This document shows positions 49,701 through 60,703 of a stretch of DNA of 64,000 bases, piece after piece. Within the stretch, counting starts at the first letter, position 1. Every line of letters starts with the position of its first letter. Location: positions 10,420,457 to 10,484,456 of the forward strand of contig OZ035960.1 in NCBI GenBank assembly GCA_964034945.1, in the 5' to 3' direction. Below the pieces are notes generated by a model that was not told the DNA's origin, made no database searches, and was given only the letters and a program-made list of their open reading frames with translations. A program made the position numbers and the translations under genes. This DNA is from Chrysopilus asiliformis. Its lineage: Eukaryota; Arthropoda; Insecta; Diptera; Rhagionidae.

Positions 49701-52700
49701 AGGATTTGGTGGGGTAAGACTCAAAAACCGCTAAGCAATTAAACTTTTAGTGAACCAAAACCAAATTTTAACATTTTAGGAACCAAAAACAAAGTCAAAC
49801 AAAAAAAAACTATAATTGGCAATCTGGTGATTATTGGAAACCCGTATGGTGATATGGTGATATGGCATTGTTCGAAGTTTAAGTCAACGGCGAACAGTTG
49901 TATCAAAATTCCACTCTGAAGTCAAACTTTTCAATAAGATTTTTTAAAATTTATTCCAAACGGATTTTGATGTATGGGAGGTTTATGTAGAATCATATCC
50001 TTGCACTTTTTTGCACAGTTTTAGAGATATTCGCAAAAAACCTTTTCGTTTGTATGGAGGGTACCCCCCTTAACGCTAATCCTCCTAGGTTGAGTCTTTG
50101 GGACTCATTTCAACTTTGCTTTGGATGCCACCAAATGGAAATCAAGTCCGTTTACATCTGGACGAACGTGCTCACATAACATTATGTAAAAAAAAAAAAT
50201 ATTCTAATACTGTTAAATTTAGTGTTTTATATATAACTTTCATATGAGAGCGCGGGACTCATCCTAGGTGTTTTTGTTTGTAAATTAACCCAGGATGATT
50301 AGGGTTAATGGTCAATTTTTGCCCATTAACGAACTTAGCCTTGAATTTTACGAAAAACGAATCTGCATAAAATTTAAAGTTTCTACCTCAATCCGTGCGC
50401 CCGCAATCCGCGCCACAGACGGGCGGACGGACGGACATTCAAAATTCAATTTTTTTATCATTCTAAACACACTAGTGTAATTCATTTTTGTGTGCGATGA
50501 CGGGCTCTTGGCGTTACAAGGGGTAAGGCAAAGTTAACACTCTAACTGCCACGACAGTTTTAAGCCTTTTTCGAATAATTAGTTGTCAATCAAAAAGGAT
50601 GCACTAGGAGAAAAAAAAATGGAAACAAAATTACACCTAAATGTTATTTTATTGCCATAAAATGTGTGCCACTACAAAAAATCGTTGCAGTTGCAGCAAA
50701 TTCTTTAATAATTTTCATTGTTTCACTGTACACAACAGTTAGGTGTCAGGTCTTTTTGACTGACGTGGCAGTTAGAGTGTTAATATACCCTTTGGTTTCA
50801 CCATACGGGTATAAAAACCCAAACCGAAAACATGCTCAAGAAACTTTTGTTACCTCTATGACTGTGTTTACATTAGGACTCACTTTGAGGCGGCACGTCA
50901 TTCGTGAGGGTGATGGACGCAGTGGGGAGGGAAACCAAAAAGAGCGAACGAAGTTTAGATTCACTTAAAATTGTCGGTCGCAAACCGGTTTTTGAGTCTG
51001 GTCGTTGAAACCTGTCGTTTAGTTTTGTTGATGAAACCGGTTTATAAATCCAGATAAAGAGAACCGTGTGCACACGACAGAAAAATGAGGAAAGACGTGC
51101 CGCCTCAAAGTGAGTCCTAATGTAAATAGGCACTATGGAAAATTTACGCCAGCGGCACAGTTTTCTCAAAAAAAATTCTTGCCGTCAGCGTGCTTTGCTT
51201 TTAAAAAAAATTGCGCCCATGTTACATCGAGATGTTGTAAATTTTGGAACGCCTGTAGTTTTTAAAAAATCCATATTAATTGTTCCAAGTAAAAAAAGAA
51301 GTTTTGAACGAAAAAGAGATCATTTTTTTATTTAGTTTTTTTTTATTAAAATTGGAAGGATGAGTAATAAATTGTGACTGTTCTCCAAATGTTGAAAAAA
51401 ATCAGGTCATCGTACTAAATTTTTGGATACACGTTCATTATCGATCATATTATTCGCTACGAAATTTCTTAAAACTGAAATATTTATTAGAAAAATGTCT
51501 CGAAAATGTGTTAGTCAAATATTTAATAAGAATATTGCATTTGATACACATTTGTATCAATATTAATCTTTATTCAGATATAATGTCAATACACACGTCA
51601 TATTTAGGCATTCATTTCCAACAAAAAAAGTGTATAGAAGACGCGCTTGATTGGCGTCACCATGCGCTAAAGCACATTGTTTTCATTTTTTTTCTGAAAC
51701 AATTGTGCAAATAATGATTTTTTGTGTGTTTTTTGCTAATGTCCTTGAGTTTGTTTTCAACAAATCGAAAACTGACGCATGTAATTTTTTTAAAAAAATA
51801 TTCATATAATTTGTATATTTGTAGAAGAATTTTTTTCAAATTGCAAAAAATTGACAAAATACAGAAAAACTAGAATTTATTCAGTCGTTTCGAATTCTGG
51901 CGCGTGTTTCTGGGATAAAAAGCAAATTTTTGTTAAAATGCAATTTTAATAAAGTGTGAGTTTATCTGTTTTTAATGTGAAATTTATACAAATTACGCCA
52001 AATTATTACAAGAAGTAGCAAAATTTCATGCCAGGTGAGCCGGTTTTTCATCATTTTTCCACTTTAGTTGGGATAATTATTTTTTCATTTAATAGTGACC
52101 TCAGCTAATGGCTATAACATCGATACATTTTTTTCGGTGTTGTTTTTTTTTTTTTGAAGCTGATGTAGATATTGTGGTTCTCATATAACCATCAAGTGGG
52201 ATTAGTTTTTTTTTCGCACCGCTTGACATTATGTTGCGTGAACGAAATCATTAATTTAATTAATGTCGTGCTAATTGTACTTCAGATTAGGATGTCAAGT
52301 TGGTTATGGGCTCAATTTTCAACTTTTCCGATTAAACTTATTTCTGGGATAAAGGAAGTAATTTTTCTTTTTCGTTCATATCAAAGTAAAAAAATTCCAA
52401 CAGTGAAAATGATTTACTTTTCTTTGGGTTTATGGGACACTGAATTGAGTAGTTTATTGAAAAAGTCGTGAATTGGGGGACATTTTTATAATCCAATTTA
52501 GAACCAGTGTTGTGCCACGTAGTCTACGTGATGTAGACTACACCATTGTTTACGCGTAGACTATTACTGTAGACAATGGTCAATTCTCTACGCGTAGACA
52601 ATGTAGACAATCAATAAAAAAAAGGATAGCTGATTTAGTTTTAAAATCTCATTTTATTCACATTCTGAGTCGTCCACAATTAAGTAAAGTGCTTCATTTT

Positions 52701-55700
52701 CATTTGCTATTTCAGTTTCTCCTCTTTTTATGGTTATTAGCTTATAAACATTTCTCAAAAATAATTTACAAGTGCTTAGAAATTTGGTTTTATGTTTGTT
52801 CGGAAGTATTTTGCAAAAAAAAATTGCACTGCAGGCAAAAAGCGGAGTATTCGTTGTTGGCCTTGATTAACCCTTTCACTCGGCATTTATTTCTAATAGC
52901 AAAAAAAATATGTTGTTGCTTTTTTCAATAATAATATATAAAAATATATATTATTATTAAAAAAAAACAACAAAATTTTTTTTTTGCTTTTTTCAATAAT
53001 AATATATAGCAACAAAATATATTTCAAAATTTAAATATCTTTTTAGAAGTCTCTTTTTAATTATGTACTCATTTGTGTACATAAATTGTCAATAATTGTC
53101 CCTCTCCCTTCTAATTCTCTTAGAAATACGAGTTAAATATGATGTACACAATTGTGTACGCGCCGAGTGAAAGGGTTAAATCAAATCCCAGCTCTTTAAA
53201 TGCTTTGTTTTTAAGCCTTCCTGCCATATTTAAAAAATATACAATTTCACGTACTCACTGCATAAAACGATAGGAAGTGAGGTTAGATTCCAATACAAGC
53301 GAAAAAGACAAGAAAGGCACGACGTTGGTGTCGCTGAGGAGCCCAGTTAGCGAGTTTTCATATAAATTTAACTGTTTAGGGCAAGCATCATCAGCTAGTG
53401 GCTCGGCTAGCTCATCACACAGATTGGCTTTAACAGCGTAGCCCTATAATCGACCTTTTATTGTGTGCTGTAATGCTTGTGTGTTGCGGTTTCAACCGTG
53501 CTTTGGAGTTGGAAGCGGTGCTGTATTTTAATCTGTAGTGGTTACAAATTTTGATTGTAAAGGGAGCGACAGTTACTTTGATGACCCCTGGTTTAGGGAC
53601 ACCAGCGCCTCGCCATTTCTTGTAATTCGCCATTTCCTATGTGATATAATATTAGATATATGACTCACTGATGACTTTGTTTTGACAGATCTGAGAAAGT
53701 CTACATTGTCTACGCAAAGTCGACATTGTCTACGCCAATGTCTACATTGTCTACCCCAAATCTATTGTCTACGCTATTGTCTACACTGAAGTGTAGACAA
53801 TTAAAGTCTACGCGTAGAGGAACAACACTGTTTAGAACAGAGTAATATTTATTTGTTTCTTATTCGATGCACCGAAAACAAAATTTCTTCTGCCCTGCAT
53901 TTGCAAAATACGCTCTTTTTTTTAGAAACACAATCAATTATATTCAAAATGACTTTTTTCTGACGACATGTTTTTCAAAATTTAGAAAACTTGTGCCAAT
54001 TTAGGTGAGGTTGATTCATAAAATTTTCGGTTGAAAACAAGTTGCAGGAATTTTTGTTTACCGTAAAAAGTTGTTGTTTAACAAAATTCAAGTGAAAATT
54101 TTGCATTTTTCAACTTAGTTTGCACGCAAATATGCACACACATGTATTGGCTTGCATTTGTATATATGGAGGTGTTTGTCCTGTTCTCATATGAAAAGTT
54201 CGAGAAATGTTTGTGATTCGTGACATATAAATAAATCGTAATTCTCTAGCATTTCTTTAATAAACAATTTAAATTCATGCATTCTTTATGATAAACATGT
54301 TGTTTTGTCCTTTATACCTTTTTTAGTTGTGCCTAGTGTACGCCGTATAGCAACATGTCATTGAATATATGGAAATAAATTCTCACAGAATCAAAATTAT
54401 ACATCTATATTATATGTTTAAACATAACAAAAGATATCTCAATGATGTTTTTTTTTGGTTCATGTTTTTCTGATTTATGTACAAACATGTTAACTTTCTT
54501 TACTGGAAATGGAAAGCGACCGGAAAAGGTATGAACCAAATTTTGCTTAAAAAAAAAAAAGGAAATACTCGTATGTAAGGTATTGGTCGGAAAAATAAGG
54601 AAAATCAACTACTATCACATATTCTACACACAACGGTATGCCTTTAAACACAAATCTAGAGAAATACCCACGTCAAAGAAAGTAAATTTGTAAAAAATCT
54701 TCTTGTAAGAAGGGCAATGAGAGATGGTACAATGGTTAAAAGGGCGTTTTAAAATACCCCATAGGATATTTTTCCAGAAATTCTAAACATGAATTTTCAA
54801 AAAGTGGAGTCCTTGTCAAGAATTTGAGAAAAAAATGTAAATATTTTTTTTTGTGAATCTATAATAGAGCGTATCCAAGTCAACTCTTTGACAAGTCAAC
54901 TCTGGCCTATATCAGGTAGACGGAGTTATCCATTATATAACGTTACATCCTCGAAATACATATCTCAGGTCAACTCGTGTAGCTGCTTATGCCCTACTAT
55001 ACTTGATGCAGGTTCAATTTTTGAATTTCTCCCGCCACAGGTTGACACATTTTTACTTTCCCTAACGCAGAACGCAGACACGCGCCTAGCATAAGTTAAA
55101 TTTTCCTGCAGGAAGCCAATTACGACGTACGCAAGTCTTTTACTCCATCTTTTTGATTGTGTGTTTAAAGTTTTAATCTTGGAGAGGGGGATAAGGGGGC
55201 GGCGGCCTCGGATGAAGCCTTCATGAGGCTTTAAAATCGCCACTCAGAAAAATGGAGTAAAAGTCGTCGTAGGAATTCTATCAAATCAAGATACCATAAG
55301 AACCAACATGGAGTTACCCTCCCTGGAACGGTGAGGCTTCAACCCGGAGGTGTATTTTACCTGAGGGTAGATTCACGTTCTATAAAAACTGAAATGAAAA
55401 AGTTTTTCCCGTGAAAAATGCTAAGCATTGCCAAAATAATCTCATTTATACACAATCAAAATCGGAAACGGACACTTTTCAGGGAAAAACTTTTTCATTC
55501 CAGTTTTCAGAGAATGCGAATCTACCCTCTCGACTCCTAAAAATTTCGCCTACGGTGCATTTTTTTTTTAAATTTTCTGCCGCCAGCGCAATTTTCATAT
55601 AAAAATCACCTGCTTTCAGTAAATTTTCCAGCGGCGCAATTTTTGTTGCAATTAATAATCACAAATAAAAATTAAAATTCCTTCTTTCAAAATTTCCAGA

Positions 55701-58700
55701 CACCAAAGAAAACATTTTCATGGTTTTTTTTTCGATACAGGTCTTACTTCAAGGTTTAGCCTATTTCAAATAATGCCAATAAAATCAGGCATTTTCGCCC
55801 TACACTTTTTTTTTGAAAAAATGACGTACTGTACGAAGTTTCGATACGCAAAAATACGAAATTTGACCGCACCGAAAACTTCGTAAACTGGTAAATAACT
55901 AAAAAATTCTTAAATCTTCAATATTAAAAAGAAAAGGCCAAATTTTACTTCGGTGTAGCAAATTTTACCACTAGTTAACATGGATTTTTTAATCCTTTAT
56001 AACCTCAGCTTATAGGGTACAACAAAAAATTGTTTGCAACCTCTCTCAACTGTTTTTCATTACATATTTTTCTATTTGTAACTCACTTAAGGTGGAGTGG
56101 AATTTTCTTAAAAACCTGTAAGGAGCAAAGCTTTTCGACGCAAGAAGAAATATGAAACAAGGACAAGAATCTAGGATACGCTTCAAGACGTATCCAGGCA
56201 ACAAGTACAAAACCATGGAGATAGGATATCAAGTTATCTTTCTTTTTTTTTTTTTGCTTCTTAAGCTTTCTTCATACACAACGTTTTTTTTGTTGTTTTT
56301 TTTCCTTCCTTTTTGCCATCTTAGATCATTTTCGAGTCTTAGGCATTGTTTTCTTCTATGTTTCTTTCCAAATAGAAAAAAGTGTCCTTCGAATACATGA
56401 CATACCGCAGCTTTAATTTCATATAAGAACATGTTTCTAAAACAATACATCTACAAATCGAATAACAAGGAACTGGCATGGAATCAAAAACCAAAATCAT
56501 ACGATGATGACTTACTTAGGCAATCTTTACCGGAGTTTCAATTTTTTATGCGTTATTTTTCTTGATTGTATGTTGGTTTTTTTTGCTTTTCCTTGGCCTT
56601 GGATGAAATATACTTTCATTTCCGTAGCAATACGCTTTCTACCTTTTGTACTTTTTTCGCAGAAAAATTCTCTTAAAAAAAAAAAGTGTTTTCACGGAAT
56701 CAACAGTGTTTTCTTATTGTTGCCATATCGCTTTACACGATCAACAACGAAATTTTTGCCACTTTAAGATTATTTTTAAGATGTTTGACGAAATTGAAAA
56801 ATTAATATTGTATTGAGGTAGGCCTTAAAAGAAATTGTCAAAAACAGATTAATTTTTCTGTTTGATAGAAAGTCACAGAAAATGTGATTTTTTGTTCTGG
56901 CGTAAAGATTTTAGGGCATTTTTCCCTGGCGAGTTCTTTTTTTCCTAATGCCAGTGTATTTACGTATTGGAAAAAATTGGGATTTTCTACTCTTGCAGTT
57001 TTTTTTGCACTCCTACAATGCGAAAGTTAGGTTTCCTCAAAATGACGCGTTCTACAAAATCGCGTTGTGGGAGATCGCTTTGTCGGAAATTGCTTTGTAT
57101 GGGCACAAATGTTCACTGATTTTGGAACTTAAAAATTAAATTATATCCAAATAAGTAACAGAAATTTTATGATAATTCTTTTATACATTAAAATTAAATT
57201 GGAGTACTTTTTCAAAATTAAAAACCCAAAATTTTTTCCAAACTACAAAAAAAATCTATCTTTTTGCAAAAAAAAAAATGTTTTAAATTTATTACGTTTT
57301 TAATTGCAGGCACAGTTTTTAAGGCACACAAACTTATCCTGGCAGCTTGCTCCAAAAAATTTGCTGAATTGTTTGAGACTGCTCCAACAAATGGGCAATG
57401 TGTCGTTATACTGGAGGCGACCTCACCCGAAAACATGTCCGCCCTATTGGAATTTATGTATAAGGGTGAGGTGCATGTATCACAAGAGGCTCTAAATAGT
57501 TTTCTAAAAGCAGCTGAAAACTTACAGGTAAAAAGAATATTTTAAAATCATCGACGGATGGTAGATTCGAATTAATTTGTTGTTTTTAATTAAATTGTAG
57601 GTTAAAGGTTTATCGACTGAACACGGCCGTTTGGCAGCTGCCCAATCTCAGTCACATGAATCACATATAGATTCACCTCCTGGCAGAAGGCAACAACGAA
57701 ATAGTTTAGCGGGTGGCAATTCAGGGAATTCATTGTCAGGGTCCGGTGGCACTGGGGGTGGTGGTCATTTAGGTTTAAGCAGCTTAAAGCAAGAATGCGA
57801 CTCGTTAATGCATCCGAGCAGCTCCGGATTAGGTGGTTTGTCACCATATCTACCCCCCATATACCGGCCGTTACCATTCGATCCGCCTCGAAAGAGACAT
57901 CTCCGAAGTCCATTTGCTGAGCAAGAGGCGCGTGGAAGTGTGCTAAGAGATGGTTCGAAAGGTAGCGCCGAAAGTGCTAGCCCCATCAATAAAGCGTATC
58001 GGTGAGTTGATTGTGATTAGCTGCGTTCCCGAGCCATGTAAAAACTAGTGCGCGTACTGCGGAATGTTCGCAGCTGCACATCCACTCAGTCCGAAGCTTA
58101 GATTTTACTTGCCATCATCCGGCGTTCCCAAGGAAAATTGCTGCGCAGCACCGCGCAGTAATTTTTACACGGGTCGGGAACGAAGCTATTATTTTTTCCG
58201 ATAAACAGTATTTCTTAATAATATTTTTTAATGGTTTTTAGACCATCCAGCAGTGCATCATCAACAGCTCCCACAGAAGCTGATACAATGCAATCGGAAA
58301 GAGCTTCACCTCAATCCAGGTACACATGTTAAAATGATGCTTTGATGCTAAGGGGTTATGCATAAATTACGCTACACTTTTAAGGGGGAGAAGAAATTAT
58401 TATTTTTTTTTACTAGCAATTTTTTTTAATTTTTAGAGTTTTGTTTTCTTACACTCACTAATAAATGGTTTAGGATTGAAATTTTTTTTGACAAATTTTT
58501 TTTTTTGGTTCATTTTACAATATAGCAGATACGAAAATCACAGCCCACCTACAACAACTGCCGGTACCGGAAACGGAACTGGAACATGCTCAGATCGGAC
58601 AGAAAGAACAGACCGGAATAATGGAAGCACGAGTGAGGCTAACGATGAAGACAAAGAGGAAAGGGATTCAAACGATGTAAGGACAACAAACGAAGGCAGT

Positions 58701-60661
58701 TCTAAAAGTTTTGCGCTCAAGGTATTTTTACTTTTTATTTTCATTTTGAGCACATCTCGTTATTCCATATAATCTGTTTCAACTCGTCTGTGTGGCTAAT
58801 TCGTTGTTTTAAAACTGATAAAGAGAAGGAATTCGGTTTCAGTGTAGTTGAAAAGATGACAAGTAAACACAAAAGTGGTCCCAATTTATGTATTCTTGCA
58901 TGGTAAGAAATGATTTTTGATGCAGCCACCAAAATTCTTTTCCCCGCAATTCTAAACGTAATTATGTTCATGGTGAATGAATTTTGCTAGGAGCAAACAA
59001 AATTTTGATTGTAGCAATAAAATTATATTTATCTGAAACAAAATATGTTTGCAGGAGTAACTATAATACGATAACTGTGTCACAAATTATTTCTTTCCGT
59101 GTAGGTCTCATTTCCACTGCCTCAAATTTGTAAAAATTATATTTTTTCTTGAAGAAAAAATTTCACGAGGTGAATTTTGCATGTTTTAATTTGCAAAATA
59201 ACTCTTCGACAGAGAAACTTCTACGATTTTTTTTCCGTGGAAACGTGACATTAATGAACAAAACTTTTTTTTGTTAATTTTCTAACAAGGAATGCCACCA
59301 GATGTTTAATTTAATTTCCAATTCATGAAAACATTATTATAGTATTTTTTCTGTTTGGGCGCAAAACTTTCAAAATTTACCCCTAATTTATTCACTAGGA
59401 GTTAAGCCGAGTTAGTGAGTTAAGGGAGTTAGCTAGTGTTATTTTCCATGTAAAAGGTGAGTTAAGGGAGTTAAGGCGATTTAACTCCTAGTGAATAAAT
59501 TGGCCGTTAAAGTAGTAAAACTTTAATCACTTCTAGGTTAAGTATTACAAAATTATAAAAACATTGAGATTAAATCTATAATACAGTGAAAGTGATTTTA
59601 AAAATGCAATTTATAATCCTGATTGATTAGAAATGTATATATCTTTTATTGTGAAAAAAAAAAATTCGGATACAATCATGAAAAAATTTGGCGGCTCTAT
59701 CCAACTTTGTCCTACAATGATTTTTTTTTACTTTCGCTGGCTTCGGGGTTGTGAAACATATCGGGGTTGTGAAACACTTTATTGTGAAACAAATCACGGT
59801 AATTCTCGCTTTTTCGGATCCCCCTCCTCCCTTCATCATGATTTTACCCTCCTCCCTTCATCACGAAGAGCTTTCTTCAAAATCTTTTTCAGTATTTGCA
59901 GTCATTCGCGTGTCCCAGAAGTTTGTTCCTGGAAACAATCTAAGAGAAAAACTGAATTACAAAAAACTTGTCAGAAAAGGTTTGACCCTTCTGACTTGCA
60001 ACAGCTTGTACACTCAAAAAAATAATAACAAAAATCACGTCTCTATTGACAAAATTTGTTTTGTTGAATCTCCACAATTTTTTTTTGCTAAATTAATAAA
60101 CGAATTGTTTGAAAAGCAAAAATTTGTAAATATAACAATCTTTTGTCATTTCGACTAATTAGGCATTGTTAATTTTACAATTGTTTAATTGATTTAACAA
60201 AAATATCTTTTGTAAGTTTATTTTTGTTAAAATAACATTTTTGTGTTGAACAAAGATTTCCGCAGGTACTTTAAGAGATAAATCTGAAATTCCATGATTT
60301 TTCAATAAGCTTAAAGTTGTATTTGACTTTGAACGATGACAATTTTCGCCTGCAGTGTATTTATCTTAAAGGATTTTGTTTTGCCTCGTATTCTTAAAAA
60401 AAAACGCCTGCGGCTCGTTTTTTACAAAAAATATTATACTGCGACTGCCGTCGCTTTTTGTTCTTGGACTTTTTTGATAAAATTCACCGTTTTTGAGATA
60501 TTCACAAAAAACGTTTTCGTTCGTATGGGGGGTACCCCCCTAATGGTCCATTTTTGCCCATGAACGAACTAAGCCTTGCATTTTACGAAAAATAAATCTG
60601 CGCAAAATTTCAAGTCTCTAGCTCAATCCGTGCGCCCACAATCCGCGCCACAGACAGACGG

Positions 60662-60703
<42 letters not shown>

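Larger units (their letters stand above)
49838..50812 (+). mobile_element. A-family (GTCY)-type repeat, copy A2, carrying two nested TTAA MITEs
   Basis: The left end ACCCGTATGGTGATATGG and right end TTTCACCATACGGGTAT match the ends of copy A1. The internal order agrees with A1 and A3 once two inserts, 50074-50304 and 50538-50779, are removed. The GTCY tract is short (GACGGGCGGACGGACGGAC at about 50418). Intact uninterrupted segments in A1 and A3 prove both insertions. Confidence 0.85.
35763..57309 (+). other. 21.5 kb chinmo intron splitting the BTB domain
   Basis: A phase 1 intron from GTAAGT to TTTTTAATTGCAG. No other exon or gene is recognised within it. It contains many mobile elements, listed separately, mostly at 37879-39470, 42460-44170, 46250-47416, 49838-51126 and 52505-55529. 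Unlisted stretches (35763-37870, 39470-42460, 44171-46250, 47434-49837, 51158-52504, 53839-54860, 55530-57309) are AT-rich with no feature I can support. Confidence 0.85.

Noticed and set aside
52021..52050. CCAG|GTGAGC as a second recursive splice site
   Set aside because: No pyrimidine tract precedes it (AAATTTCATGCCAG), so it is a poor acceptor.
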